The notes beneath the pieces were generated by a model, which was not told the DNA's origin, did not search any database, and saw only the letters and a program-made list of their open reading frames with translations. 64,000 nt of DNA from Hygrophila difformis (taxonomy: Eukaryota; Streptophyta; Magnoliopsida; Lamiales; Acanthaceae): positions 58,742,915-58,806,914 of the forward strand of contig JAOANR010000006.1 in assembly GCA_030278955.1 (NCBI GenBank), read 5' to 3'. A program made the position numbers and the translations under genes. Below, piece after piece: positions 11,498-22,948 of this stretch; positions within the stretch are counted from its first letter, which is position 1; every line of letters starts with the position of its first letter.

Positions 11498-11772
11498 CTG
11501 AAAAACAAACAGGATACACCAAATTCAACAATATATTTTGAATTCAACAAACTTGCTTATGCATAAATCAGTTAACATAATCCATCCACAGGAAGTAGTG
11601 ACAATTCCTAATGTAAGCAATTCAAATAACACACATTGTTGGTATTTGGTAATCAGTCGCCGACCACGGCTTACCCCTTGATTTGGCATATTCTTACTCA
11701 TCCTTCCTTTCCACAAAAATTAAAAAGAGAAATTTAAGCAGCAGTAAATATGATAAACGTAAACATCCATAC

Positions 11773-12132
11773 CGTTTGGTTACAGTGGCCATCATCCCCC
11801 TCCTTTTCTTCATTGCTTTCCATGAGCTTTGGGCATGCTTTGATTACCAACTTCTTCAACACAGGGAATTTCATGTTGTCCATCTCTTCGCCCAAACTTG
11901 TTAAGTTTGTTAAATGTAATAGCATGAGCTCCTTGAGTTGTGAAAATGTAATATGATGTATCTTTTCATTCTCATTACCTTTTTCCATTCTTATTATTCT
12001 TTCTACCTTATCACAGTGTTCAATCCGTACCGTATTGAGACTGCTAATATTATCCACTATTGCAGATGAAAATATAGCATTGAAGTTGTGACAATTCGAT
12101 ATTGATAGTGTCTTCAATGTTCCGAATATCAT
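11773..12132 (-). CDS. NLR gene exon 2 (LRR)
   Basis: The acceptor TTTGCAG precedes 12132 and the donor GTATGG follows 11773. The exon is 360 nt, exactly 120 codons, phase 0 on both sides. It encodes LRRs (LKTLSISNCHNFNAIFSSAI, LKELMLLHLTNLTSLGEEM, FPVLKKLVIKACPKLMES). Exons 2 and 3 have parallel layouts, each starting with 'TFGT/IFGT-xEIV/xLKTLSI' and ending at CNQ-like residues. They look like duplicated exon modules. Confidence 0.8.
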
Positions 12133-12409
12133 CTGCAAAGCTCAGCAACGCATAGAGTTTACTCAGAATGTGGATTTAATAGAAAAATATGACAGCTTTA
12201 ACAATAGATAGCTTTTGTGAAGATATATTTTTTATAACTTATTACAACAGTTCAAGAATACACATCATTTTCGTCAATTAGTTCAAGTTGGGTATTATAA
12301 TATATACATTTGACTTAAGTTGCCAATATATTTTCAAGTAGAAGCTAAAGGATGGTTGAAATTTTAAAAATATAACCTAAAAACTTGACTCAATAATAGA
12401 GATGCATAC

Positions 12410-13076
12410 CGTATGGACGCACAAGAGAGGAGGATCATTTGCACAGCAATGCTCAGTTGCCATTGGACTACATGCTAAGCTCTTCAACTTCTCACAATTC
12501 CCTATTTTCAATACCTCCAATGAAGGGAATTCAACTCTTTCTCTCATTTTTCCCGGCCTCGGCTTCGCCAAAAAAACTCTTTCTCTCATTTCACAAAATG
12601 TTGTCAGACAAGGCAGCCCCGACAGTCTTATCATTGTCAATCTTGGGAATGTCAAACTTCTTCCGTTCCCATGATCACCATCAATGGAACAGAATATGGT
12701 GCTTAGGCTCTTGCAATCATTGATGATCACTCGCTCTAAGGAAGAGAATTCCATGCTTTGATCAGTGCCTCTCCAAAATGTAGTGAGACTTGACAGTTGC
12801 ATCAATTCCAATTTCTTCAATTTTGAGAATGATGTACTACTTTCCTTTCTACTCTCATCATTTGCAGTTTTGTGTTTGCTTTCCCTTGAAGATGCTAAGG
12901 CCTTCAATTTCTCACATTTCTTGATGACCAAATCTTCTATGGAAGGGAATTCAATCCTTTCAACACCTTTCCATAACACGGTGAGACTACAGAGCCCAAC
13001 CATTTTCAATGTCTTCAATTTTGGGAATATGTTACTCCTCTGTCCGTCTTTATTATTTTCATTTGAGACAAAAACT
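12410..13076 (-). CDS. NLR gene exon 1, distal part (LRR) beyond the copia insertion
   Basis: This is the LRR-coding continuation of the 19.1-21.7 kb NLR reading frame. It starts at the target duplication (13072-13076) and ends at a GTATGC donor after 12410. It carries LRR units such as FPKLKTLKMVGLCSLTVLW, FPSIEDLVIKKCEKLKAL, FSSLERVIINDCKSLSTIF and FPSLEVLKIGNCEKLKSL. With the copia element and one AAACT copy left out, 21679-19102 plus 13071-12410 is 3240 nt. That is exactly 1080 codons with no stop between, so the frame was intact before insertion. On its own this piece has no promoter and no NB domain. Confidence 0.85.
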
Positions 13077-13784
13077 TGTTGTTTATAAAGATATGAAATA
13101 TAGGCAAAATGACTTGATAGGACTTCTAATCGCAAACGCTTTCCGTATACTTTATTTCGACCCTATAATGCCTTGGGTTACACGAAATAAGTATTGAAGA
13201 TAAGAAGAAGCCACACTCAAAGATCAAGGCAATAATCTTGAGCAACAATGTTGAAGCTTTGTGTATTGAAAAATGTATTGAAGATGTAGAGAGAAGGAAC
13301 ACATAAGTCTGTCATATGAAACTTTATAAGCTCATCATATGGCTCTTTATAAGTTCGTCATATGAAACTCAGAAGTATATCATATGGAACTCAAAAGTTT
13401 CTCATGTTTCCTCGTCTGTCAAAGACTAATATTTATACTGAAGGGAAAGTTACATATGAACGGTTACAACCATTCATATCATAACCGATCATGCCATAAC
13501 CGACCATATCATTTGAATTTCAAATTTGAAATCTGCTGATAAGGTTTTTCACAGTTGATTAATCCTGTCATAATGGATTAATAACGTACAGCTGATAAGG
13601 TTACAGGTTTACTGCTAATTAATCATGTCATAACGTACACAATTAACCAGATTTATTTCCCTTCTTCTTGACATTGGATAAGCTCATCCGGGCACGTACT
13701 CCACGCGATCCTTCCCGGACACGTCTTAACTTCAATATCCATTAGTCTTTAAGTAGAACCCCCATTGCTCCAAAATGTCTAACA
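13077..13784 (-). repeat. 3' LTR of copia A
   Basis: 708 bp, matching 18394-19101. On the plus strand it begins TGTTGTTTATAAAG and ends GTCTAACA. Confidence 0.95.
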
Positions 13785-14319
13785 ATCCTCCCCCATTTTG
13801 GTGCAATGCTTGGTTTACTCAAACAACAAAACACACTCAAACACTTTAAACAAACGCATAAGTGAAAATATCGAAACGATTGAATTTTCACATTAGTACA
13901 ATACAACGCATACATTCGAGAATTCAGGTATCGCTAACGATTGAACCTGTCAACTCATATGAATACAAGCTTGCACAGTACACGACTGTTTACAAATCCT
14001 CAACATTATACTTGACACTATTCAGCCCTGTGTCCCTATCTTTTCACTAGTACATCAACACCAAAGTCCCAAATGTCTTGAAGCGGCAAAACTTCGTACT
14101 AGCATAGGTGATCCCTTTAAATCTTGCTCCTGCTATGCAATTTTTCAAAGGAACCATTAAGAGAATTAACCTCATCCTAATTTATCAGCAGAGTTGAACG
14201 CATACCTTGGGATGTAAAATTTTAATCTGCGTTCCAATCAATGAAAATGAGCTTTTCCACATTGAATTAGCTCCTGATATTACACCAGGAGGGAATTGGG
14301 TGTCTCATCCTCAACTGAT

Positions 14320-17300
14320 TTATGTGGACTTTAAACCCATCCCTATTGAAGCCTTGTGCACAAGTTCTTTAGCCAACCCTTTTGTCAAGTGGTCTGCTAA
14401 ATTCTGTTCTGATCGTATGTATTCTACCGAAATCACTCCATTTTTAATGAGTTCACGAATCATACTATGTCTCACTCCTATATGCCGAGACTTGCCATTA
14501 TAGTTTTCACTATAGGCCTTAGCCATAGTTGCTGAACTGTCACAGCGAATTGATATAGATGAGACAGGTTTCGGCCATAATGGAATCTCATAGACCAAGT
14601 TATGAAGCCACTCTGCTTCCTTGCCAGCTGCAGCTAAAGCTATAAATTCGGATTCCATTGTCGAGCTAGTTATACAAGTTTGCTTTTTAGATGCCCAACA
14701 AATAGCACCCCCTCCAAGCAAAAATACCCATCCAGTATTAGACGAGTGATCCTCCATATGACTTATCCAACTAGCATCCGAGTATCCTTCAATAACAGAA
14801 GGAAACCCACTGTATGATAAGCCATATTTAATTGTCGACTTCAAGTACTTAAACACTCTTCTGAGTGCCTGCCAGTGGTGTGCACTTGGCCGACTTGTAT
14901 ATCGACTAAGTCTTCCAACAGCATAAGCTATATCTGGTCTAGTACCAGTCATTGCATACATCAACGATCCAATTGCTCTTGAGTATTCAAGTTGACTCAC
15001 TGATTCACCAGTATTTGGTAAAAGCTTTGTACTTGGATCAAAAGGTGTATTCACTGGACTACAATTCTCCATGTTGAATCTCTTGAGAATTTTATCAACA
15101 TAATGAGATTGAGTAATTGTAATTCCTGTGGATTCTCGTTTAATTTTAATTCCAAGAATTACATCCGCTTCTCCCATGTCCTTCATTTCAAATTTAGAAG
15201 AGAGAAATCTTTTTGTTTCATCAACTTGACTTTGATCTGTCCCAAAGATCAGTAAGTCATCTACATACAAGCATATTATAACACCTTTACCAGCTTTAAA
15301 TCTACTGTATATACACTTGTCTGACTGGTTTAAAATAAAACCATTAGACAAAACAATTTCATCAAATTTTTGATGCCATTGTTTAGGAGCCTGTTTTAAA
15401 CCATATAAGGATTTAATGAGTTTACATACCTTATGTTCATTTCCTGGCTCGATGAAGCCTTCAGGTTGCTTCATATACACTTCTTCCAGTAAGTCTCCAT
15501 TTAGGAATGCTGTTTTCACATCCATTTGATGGATTATCAAGTTGTTGATGGCTGCCAATGCGATTAACAATCTAATGGTAGCAATCCTTGCAACTGGAGC
15601 ATATGTATCAAAGTAATCGATACCTTCCTTTTGTCTAAAACCTTGAATTACCAATCGAGCTTTGAACTTATCGATTGTGCCATCTGATTTCATTTTCCTT
15701 TTGAATATCCATCTACACCCTAAAGGTTTACAACCTGGAGGTAGATCAGACAGCACCCAGGTGCCATTTTCCATGATAGAATGAATTTCATCATGGATAG
15801 CCTCCTTCCAAAAGGCTACATCCCGGGACTCCATAGCTTCTTTAAAAGTTTTTGGATCTTCCTCAATATTATAACAAAAAGAATATAATGCATCAATCTT
15901 TTCCCCTGAACTTTCAACTAAAAAGAGTTGAAATTCTGGTCCAAAAGATTTAGGCTTCCTGATCCTTTTACTTCTACGAGGAATAACAGGTAACTGCTCC
16001 ACTTCATTGTCCAGATTCATTTCTCGGTCTGGATCAACACTATCCGTTAATGTAATATCCATTGGTTGATGAAAATCGTCCTCGCGTTCATCATGCCTAA
16101 TGGATTCTACATTGGTAACAGGTCTAGGAATAGAGGTGAATCTATCCTCATCGAATATTGCATCCCGAGATTCGATAATAGAATGAATTGGAACAAAATC
16201 ATTAGGCTCTATAACATAGAACCTATATGCTTTGGAGTGATTTGCATATCCAATGAATATGCAACTTATTCCACTCTCCCCTAGCTTTTTCCTTTTAGGC
16301 TCTGGAACACGCACTACTGCCCTACATCCCCAAACACGTAGATATGATAAATAGGGACGTTTCTTGAACCAAAGTTCATAAGGCGTAAACTTGTTCCTTT
16401 TATTAGGTACCCGATTTAGGATATAACAGGCTGTTAACATTGCCTCTCCCCAAAATCCATGACTTAATCCAGCATAAGACATCATTGAATTTACCATTTC
16501 CTTCAATGTGCGATTTTTTCTTTCGGCAACACCATTTTGTTGAGGTGTGTAGGGAGCCGTTGTTTCATGTATAATTCCCACAGATTGAAAATATGCAGGG
16601 TCATAGAATTCCCCTCCCCTATCTGTACGTAGGATTTTAATCCTAGCATTGAGTTGTAGCTCAACTTCAGCCTTAAAAATTTTAAATTTGTCCAAGGCTT
16701 CATTCTTCGAATGCAACAGGTACACATAGCAGTATCTTGTTGCATCGTCAATAAAAGTAACAATATACTTTTTATTTCCCAGAGAAGGAGTTGAATGGAA
16801 GTCACACAAATCACTATGAATTAATTCAAGTGTTTCCGACTTCCTGTTAATTCCCTTAAAAGGTTGTCGAGTTATTTTAGTCAACATACAAGTTTTGCAC
16901 TTGTCGTGGACCATGTCAAATGCTGGAATTAGTTCCGATTTTGACATATCTTTCATTCTCTTGTAATGGACATGTCCAAGACGTGCATGCCACAATAAAG
17001 ATTCATGATTTGATATTGAAACAGTGTACAAAGATTTCAAATCACTTGGAGTATTAGTAATATTCAACTTAAACATTCCATTACAATAATAGCCAAATCC
17101 AATAAAACATCCATGTTTCGAGAGGACATACTTGTCCGATTCGAAAACCTGTTTGTAGCCAAACTTATTTAACACTGAACCCGAAACAAGGTTTTTACGT
17201 AACGTAGGAACAAACAGGACATCACATAATGTAATACTTCTACTAGAACTAAATTCCAGTACAACTTTCCCACGTCCTTTTATTGGAGTATAATGATGAT

Positions 17301-18372
17301 CACCCATGTAGAGCACAGATCCATCATTTATTGATTGCAATTCTTTAAACCAGAATTCATCTTTGCATACGTGGGTAGTGGCTCCGGAATCAATCCACCA
17401 AGCATAAACATCATCCTGCACATAATCAGAATTAGAAATCACAGTAATTGAATTTCTAATATCTTTAGCTTCAACCAAGTCCATACCTTGGTTTTGGGAA
17501 TTGTCTTTCGACCCCTTTACAGTCCCACTTGTGCTAGCACCTCCTTTTCCATTTCCCTTTCCAACACGACAATCGCGTTTGAAATGGCCTGGTTTGCCAC
17601 AATTCCAGCAACCAACTTTTGGCTTCTTGTTCTGGCCTTTGTTAGAAGCCCCAAACTTACGTTTCTTATTCTCATTTGGCTTAAAAGTTTTGTTATTCTT
17701 TTTCTCTTCCACCATGTTAATTGAAGATTCAGCAATCTCCTTCCCCTTGCTTTCCTCTTGAGCCCTTAGAGACTCTTCAATCCGCAAGTGACTGCCAAGT
17801 TCCACCATTGACAATTCTTCCTTTTTATGCTTGAGAGTACGTTTAAACTCTTTCCAAGCAGGAGGGAGTTTGTCAATAACACTTGAGACAGCAATAGCCT
17901 CATCCATTTTCAACCCATGTTGAGCAAATTGGCCCAGGATCCGAACCAATTCATTATACTGTTCCATTACAGGACGTGTATCAGTCATTTTGTAATTATT
18001 GAAATCACTTACAAGGAATTTCTTGCTAGAAGCATCTTCCGCCATGTATTTGGCTTCCAGTGCCTCCCACAGGTCCTTTGAAGACTCAACGTTCTGGTAA
18101 ACATCAAAGAGGGGATCCGACATAGAGTTCAAGATGTGCCCACGACATATGTAGTCGTCATTCTCCCATTTAAGCCTGATTCTTGCAGCCTCCAGTGTCT
18201 CATTTTCAGCATCTTCAGGCGGCTCTGGGCATGGGGTGCTCAACACATACACAACCTTGAGTGATGTCAAGAGGAAGTGCATCTTTTTCTGCCAACGCCT
18301 GAAATCAACACCTTCAAATTTTGACAGCTTTCCAAACTTAGATGCCATATCAGTGATTGTCATTTCTGCCAT
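14320..18372 (-). CDS. Copia A gag-pol polyprotein, 1350 aa
   Basis: This is a single intact frame whose product copies element RNA to DNA and integrates it. Domains run in copia order. Gag comes first ([20 protein letters not shown]), with the CCHC knuckle [14 protein letters not shown]. The protease follows ([12 protein letters not shown]), then integrase with an HHCC region (HARLGH...CKTC) and catalytic core (IHSDLCD, then TDRGGEF, then [15 protein letters not shown]). Reverse transcriptase comes next ([33 protein letters not shown], active site YVDD), then RNase H ([28 protein letters not shown]). The start ATG is only 21 nt past the 5' LTR, so nearly all of the leader lies in the LTR. 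The order INT before RT makes it Ty1/copia. The lineage is not fixed. Confidence 0.95.
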   Translation of the reverse strand: MAEMTITDMASKFGKLSKFEGVDFRRWQKKMHFLLTSLKVVYVLSTPCPEPPEDAENETLEAARIRLKWENDDYICRGHILNSMSDPLFDVYQNVESSKDLWEALEAKYMAEDASSKKFLVSDFNNYKMTDTRPVMEQYNELVRILGQFAQHGLKMDEAIAVSSVIDKLPPAWKEFKRTLKHKKEELSMVELGSHLRIEESLRAQEESKGKEIAESSINMVEEKKNNKTFKPNENKKRKFGASNKGQNKKPKVGCWNCGKPGHFKRDCRVGKGNGKGGASTSGTVKGSKDNSQNQGMDLVEAKDIRNSITVISNSDYVQDDVYAWWIDSGATTHVCKDEFWFKELQSINDGSVLYMGDHHYTPIKGRGKVVLEFSSSRSITLCDVLFVPTLRKNLVSGSVLNKFGYKQVFESDKYVLSKHGCFIGFGYYCNGMFKLNITNTPSDLKSLYTVSISNHESLLWHARLGHVHYKRMKDMSKSELIPAFDMVHDKCKTCMLTKITRQPFKGINRKSETLELIHSDLCDFHSTPSLGNKKYIVTFIDDATRYCYVYLLHSKNEALDKFKIFKAEVELQLNARIKILRTDRGGEFYDPAYFQSVGIIHETTAPYTPQQNGVAERKNRTLKEMVNSMMSYAGLSHGFWGEAMLTACYILNRVPNKRNKFTPYELWFKKRPYLSYLRVWGCRAVVRVPEPKRKKLGESGISCIFIGYANHSKAYRFYVIEPNDFVPIHSIIESRDAIFDEDRFTSIPRPVTNVESIRHDEREDDFHQPMDITLTDSVDPDREMNLDNEVEQLPVIPRRSKRIRKPKSFGPEFQLFLVESSGEKIDALYSFCYNIEEDPKTFKEAMESRDVAFWKEAIHDEIHSIMENGTWVLSDLPPGCKPLGCRWIFKRKMKSDGTIDKFKARLVIQGFRQKEGIDYFDTYAPVARIATIRLLIALAAINNLIIHQMDVKTAFLNGDLLEEVYMKQPEGFIEPGNEHKVCKLIKSLYGLKQAPKQWHQKFDEIVLSNGFILNQSDKCIYSRFKAGKGVIICLYVDDLLIFGTDQSQVDETKRFLSSKFEMKDMGEADVILGIKIKRESTGITITQSHYVDKILKRFNMENCSPVNTPFDPSTKLLPNTGESVSQLEYSRAIGSLMYAMTGTRPDIAYAVGRLSRYTSRPSAHHWQALRRVFKYLKSTIKYGLSYSGFPSVIEGYSDASWISHMEDHSSNTGWVFLLGGGAICWASKKQTCITSSTMESEFIALAAAGKEAEWLHNLVYEIPLWPKPVSSISIRCDSSATMAKAYSENYNGKSRHIGVRHSMIRELIKNGVISVEYIRSEQNLADHLTKGLAKELVHKASIGMGLKST

Positions 18373-18377
18373 TGCAC

Positions 18378-18474
18378 AAATAAAGTATACGAATGTTGTT
18401 TATAAAGATATGAAATATAGGCAAAATGACTTGATAGGACTTCTAATCGCAAACGCTTTCCGTATACTTTATTT
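18378..18474 (-). promoter_or_regulatory. Candidate self-priming/foldback site at the LTR-internal junction
   Basis: In minus orientation the 14 nt CGTATACTTTATTT start 2 nt after the 5' LTR (18391-18378). Their perfect complement lies in the LTR at 18474-18461, about 68-81 nt before its end. This occupies the place where a tRNA primer-binding site is expected. Confidence 0.4.
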
Positions 18475-19101
18475 CGACCCTATAATGCCTTGGGTTACAC
18501 GAAATAAGTATTGAAGATAAGAAGAAGCCACACTCAAAGATCAAGGCAATAATCTTGAGCAACAATGTTGAAGCTTTGTGTATTGAAAAATGTATTGAAG
18601 ATGTAGAGAGAAGGAACACATAAGTCTGTCATATGAAACTTTATAAGCTCATCATATGGCTCTTTATAAGTTCGTCATATGAAACTCAGAAGTATATCAT
18701 ATGGAACTCAAAAGTTTCTCATGTTTCCTCGTCTGTCAAAGACTAATATTTATACTGAAGGGAAAGTTACATATGAACGGTTACAACCATTCATATCATA
18801 ACCGATCATGCCATAACCGACCATATCATTTGAATTTCAAATTTGAAATCTGCTGATAAGGTTTTTCACAGTTGATTAATCCTGTCATAATGGATTAATA
18901 ACGTACAGCTGATAAGGTTACAGGTTTACTGCTAATTAATCATGTCATAACGTACACAATTAACCAGATTTATTTCCCTTCTTCTTGACATTGGATAAGC
19001 TCATCCGGGCACGTACTCCACGCGATCCTTCCCGGACACGTCTTAACTTCAATATCCATTAGTCTTTAAGTAGAACCCCCATTGCTCCAAAATGTCTAAC
19101 A
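18394..19101 (-). repeat. 5' LTR of copia A
   Basis: 708 bp, matching 13077-13784. It supplies the promoter for the gag-pol frame. It also supplies the stop codon that now ends the truncated NLR reading frame (at 19049). Confidence 0.95.
18743..18754 (-). promoter_or_regulatory. TATA box of copia A 5' LTR
   Basis: On the minus strand the LTR reads TATAAATATTAG here, the best TATA-like element in it. Transcription is expected to start about 25-35 nt further on. The stretch downstream contains four CATATG-containing repeats. Confidence 0.55.
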
Positions 19102-21679
19102 AAACTTCCTCCAATCTCTTACACTCCTTGATTACAAGTACTTCAAGCTGTGGAAACACCTGTATTGCACTCTGCAACAGGAAAAGATTCAGGAGCTCAC
19201 TGCACTTGATAATTTTTAAGGTATGAAGGCTGTGGAATGCGGTGGATTCATCATAAAGCTTCGACATTCCACTGTTTCTAATTTCCAGGTACTTGAGATC
19301 ATTAGTGTTTCTTGTTCCTGAGAGAACTCCCCAATTATTTCCGGAAACATCTGCTTCTATCCGTAACCAACTACTGTTGGTGCTGACGGAATCCATGGGG
19401 GTCGTCCTGAATGGAGGCTTGTGTATCCAACTTTCGTAATTAATCTCATTTGGTGATCCCACCAAACTAAGGATTTTGTCATAATTCTTACGGTGGATCA
19501 TTTGATTTCCATCAATAGCCTTCCCACCTCCAATCTGTATTCTGTATTTCTCTATACTTGGGGAAAGGTTTACCTCCTCATTGGCCAAAGTTATGTCCTG
19601 TATTGCAATCTCCAAGCATTTCAGCTTGCGCAATGGTTCAAGCTCCTTGAGGGAAACATTCAATCTTTCTCCTCCATTATTTTTCTCGCTTGGTTCCCAT
19701 CCATTGAAGCTCTGCAACATCTTTAACTCCTCCAATTGATCAAGTTCTGAAATGATGCCTGGTGCTATTCTCTTAAGATTCCCACATCCGTGCAGATTCA
19801 ACAATTTGAGGCATTTCAGAAGCCGGATCTCCATAGGTAGCTCTTCAATCAGCTTGCATTTATGACAGACAAGAACTTTAAGATTCGACAATTTACCAAC
19901 AAAAGAGAGACTTTGCAAGTTGCACTTTGTAAATTGCAACGTTAATAGGTTTTTCGGCAACTCTATCAATATTTCTGGTGCTAATACAAATTCAACGCTA
20001 TTGAAAGACAACACCAGTAGGCCTTTCATTCCTTTCAGAATAGAAATACTACTATCATTTAGTTTTAGGAAATCCCCCGGACAGCCACTATATTTTTTTC
20101 TTATGAATAAAAGGCTAAGATCCGGAAAATTAAGCTTCGTTAGCCGATCAAGAAACTCACTGTTTTGCCTTGCATACACAGACATCCATTTGCATTTCTT
20201 ATCATTATCTTCTCCTCTTGACCTCAGTTTGGCATCTCCCGAAGCGATGGAGATGCCAACATCACGAACAACATCATGTATTTTGACTTTATCCTCATCA
20301 GGGCCATCCAACAGCAAGAAGCGATTCTTAAGCTTCTCAACATCTACACGTACACCACGCCTTGCCTTTTCCAAACTTTGAACCCCAACAAACCGCTCTA
20401 ACCCCATGCTGTACAATGAAAGATCCTCCATATTAATATAATGATCTTTAGGAAATAAACAACAGAGCAGGAATAACATTTTTGCATCTTCATCGTCCAA
20501 TAAATCGTAGCTTGCAACCAAGCTCTTGTAAACATTTTTGTCAACTTCAGAATTTTGTAGTCCAACAAGGGTATCCTCACATATTTTTCTTCGACAATTT
20601 TTCAAAGCACTTGCAATAGTTACAATGGCAAGAAGCAAGCCACCACACTCCGTTGCAATTTTTTTCATTGTAACTCCCCAACCCGGGTCATCCAGACAAG
20701 ATGATCCGAATTTTTCTACAAAAAGAGACCACGCTTCTTCTGAAGATAGAGATCCCACTTCGAAAACTTTACGACACATCCTATCAGCGGTTGCTTTGTC
20801 TCGAGAGGTTAAAAGAGTTATGCATCGGCCTTCATGTGGTATTCCCAAATTCTGCAATTCCAATTGTTCCCAAATATCATCCAGATGTACTATGATTTTT
20901 TGGCACTCTTCCAATTTTTTCATAATTCTGGAGTGCAATAGGCGTGCTGCATGTTCTACAGTACGCCACTTTTCGACTTCCATACCCAACTGCTCTCCAA
21001 TATCTTTTTGGATTTTCAAGATATTCACGGGTTGTTTGCCGACAACCACGTCCACAGTTTCAAATGAGTCCTTATGCTCCATCAGTCGATTCAGAATTTG
21101 TTTTGCAAGAGTTGTCTTCCCGGAACCACCCATACCCGCAATTCCAATAACATTCCCAACATTTTCTTCGCTCAAAATTTCATGAATAATTTCATCTTCC
21201 ATCTTTTTTCTTGACTGGAGCACAAATATGTCTCCCACTGGAATTATTTTTCTTGCAGGATTTTCAGGGTTGGCTATGATGGCAGGTAACTCTTGGTTCC
21301 GATGCTTCTCCATAGCTTCAGTTGTCTCTCTGACTTTCTTGCCAAGTGAAAACCGTGATTTCATATTATTCCAACAGCTCTGAGTATCAAATATTTTAGC
21401 ATCAATTTCGTTTTCTTTTTTCGTGAATATATTTTCCGCATCGGTTAGCCATTTCGCAACTTGAGGGTCTCTTATCTCCATGTTTCTCTCCCTGGGGGCA
21501 AGTTGTGACTCCAACCCTTGTTTTTTGGCCTTCAACCTTTTACCTTCATCTGCCATACTCTTAAGGTTTTCGCTGAAGCAACACCAGTAATTGAGTTGAA
21601 GCTTTACTGTTGCCACTATGTCTTTTGTGATTTCCTCTGCAACTTTTACAATGACCTCTTGTCCCGGATTTCCTACCAT
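19049..21679 (-). pseudogene. CC-NBS-LRR (NLR) resistance-type gene, exon 1 proximal part, cut by copia A
   Basis: The predicted product is an intracellular immune receptor of the CC-NLR class, related to RPS2/At4g27190-like proteins. The start Met is at 21679. Residues 1-150 form the N-terminal coiled-coil region. The NB-ARC follows: P-loop GMGGSGKTT (182-190), kinase-2 IIVHLDDIW (262-270), RNBS-B ITLLTSRD (287-294), a GLPL box altered to GGLLLA (346-351) and an MHD box present as IHD (467-469). LRRs begin near 560. Copia A enters after about residue 859. The last ~17 residues are LTR-encoded and the frame stops at 19049. The remaining LRR exons lie beyond the element at 13076-12410, 12132-11773, 11497-11024 and 4129-3690. 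A truncated protein with about half the LRR could be made. Full receptor function is unlikely. The Leu in place of Pro in GLPL predates the insertion and may already weaken nucleotide binding. Confidence 0.9.
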
Positions 21680-21892
21680 ATTTTCCTGTTCAATTCGAGA
21701 GGTAATACTTAAATTATGTAGCTATTAAGAACAAAACTTTTCAATTCAATTTTCAACATTTGCTTGTGGAAAACTAAATTGATTTCTATTAGTGAGTGCC
21801 CTGGTAACACTCCTGTTCGCTAGAAGATGCGTTTGTAGTGTGATTGAATTGTGGCAAGCGTAGAAGTGTTTTTAGTCTACCGGTGATCTCGT

Positions 21893-22031
21893 CGTTTTCT
21901 TTTTTTCTTTCTTTTTTTTCCTTTACTGAACTATATAGGAAAAGGATGGTGGGAGCTCATACCAAGTCATCATCCCCTAATTATTATAAAGGAGAGGAAT
22001 AGGGGCTGGGTGGAGAATCAAACCCCACCCT
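21893..22031 (-). mobile_element. SINE (5'-truncated), minus orientation
   Basis: An 11-bp direct repeat GGTGATCTCGT flanks it (21882-21892 and 22032-22042). On the minus strand it starts near a box-B-like GGTTTGATTCTCC. It ends in an A/G-rich tail, seen as a T-rich run at 21893-21925 on plus. It shares GTGGGAGCTCATACCA / GTGGGAGCTTATGCCA with the SINE at 58.8 kb, so both are one family. Confidence 0.7.
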
Positions 22032-22042
22032 GGTGATCTCGT

Positions 22043-22478
22043 GTGTTGAGTACACTGTTTGAGCTTTTTTAAGAGAGTTGGTTCTCTAACATATCATAAC
22101 CAAGAGTCGTGTTTGAGTACTACTATTGTATCTCTTTGTATTTGTGGGCTTTGTTTCTCGGTTTCATCTGGATTGTTTGTCTTTGGTTCACGCACAAGCC
22201 TACCTTTTGCATGAGGCGGCGTGTTGAAGATTGATATATGTTATTGAATTGTCATCCAGCTTGAGCTCTTAGAAATGTAAATCTTGATGATCAAAATAGG
22301 TTAACCCATCTTTGTTGTGATAAGTTGAGCCTTGATTATGTAGATATGACTCTGACCCTAGTCTCTCTCCGTCCTAGGACGGCTGAGCAGCAATGCTTGA
22401 GGTTGAGACGATCCATCTAGCGGAACATGCCTCTTAGCCGCTCAACACGATTCACTACAAAAGTTTATTGATAGATAT
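22043..22478 (+). mobile_element. Left part of an older decayed retroelement
   Basis: This is LTR/leader-like sequence that continues after copia B at 27485, where a decayed gag frame starts within about 40 bases. It contains no intact frame. Direction is inferred from the gag remnant. Confidence 0.4.
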
Positions 22479-22861
22479 TGTTGTGGAATAATGGAGCTAT
22501 TAATTAAATAATAAAGAGAACACCAAGATTTAATGAGGTTCGGCACAAATATGCCTACGTCCTCCGGGCCCCACCGAACTATTATTTCACTATGAAATGA
22601 AATAATATTACAAAAAGGTTATAGGAAATAATCCTATACCACAAAACCCTCTCAATGAGAAACACTCACAAAGGCTAAAAACTACAATAGGAGAAGAGAG
22701 ATCAAAGGCAAGCTTCTTGCCTTTGCTTGTGTTGGGATGTTCTTACAAATGAGTGGCCTTGGTATTTATAGGCACAAAATCCATCCACTCCACTAACTTC
22801 ATCTACTACATTAAATTCATCAACTCCATTTTCTCCATTGGATTTGGATGCCCACTTCACA
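22479..22861 (-). repeat. 3' LTR of copia B
   Basis: 383 bp, matching 27102-27484. It begins TGTTGTGGAATAATGG and ends CCCACTTCACA on plus. Confidence 0.95.
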
Positions 22862-22948
22862 AATCTCCACCTTGGTGCATCTCAAATCACATTATCCCCT
22901 TCAAGGTTCTCTCGTCACGAAATTCGGTAGGACCTCCAAATGCGCTTT

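Larger units (their letters stand above)
13077..19101 (-). mobile_element. Ty1/copia retrotransposon A, full length, young
   Basis: Two 708-bp LTRs, identical as far as I can read, bound one open gag-pol frame on the minus strand. The 5-bp target duplication AAACT sits at 13072-13076 and 19102-19106. The LTRs start TG and end CA. The minus-strand polypurine tract (AATGGGGGAGGA) lies at 13786-13798, next to the 3' LTR. Identical LTRs and an unbroken frame point to a recent insertion. It lies inside exon 1 of the NLR gene in the same transcriptional direction. No TGGTATCAGAGC-type primer site follows the 5' LTR. Confidence 0.95.

Noticed and set aside
11031..13088. Plus-strand frames opposite the NLR LRR exons
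   Set aside because: Shadows of the minus-strand LRR coding; the minus frames have splice sites and LRR consensus.
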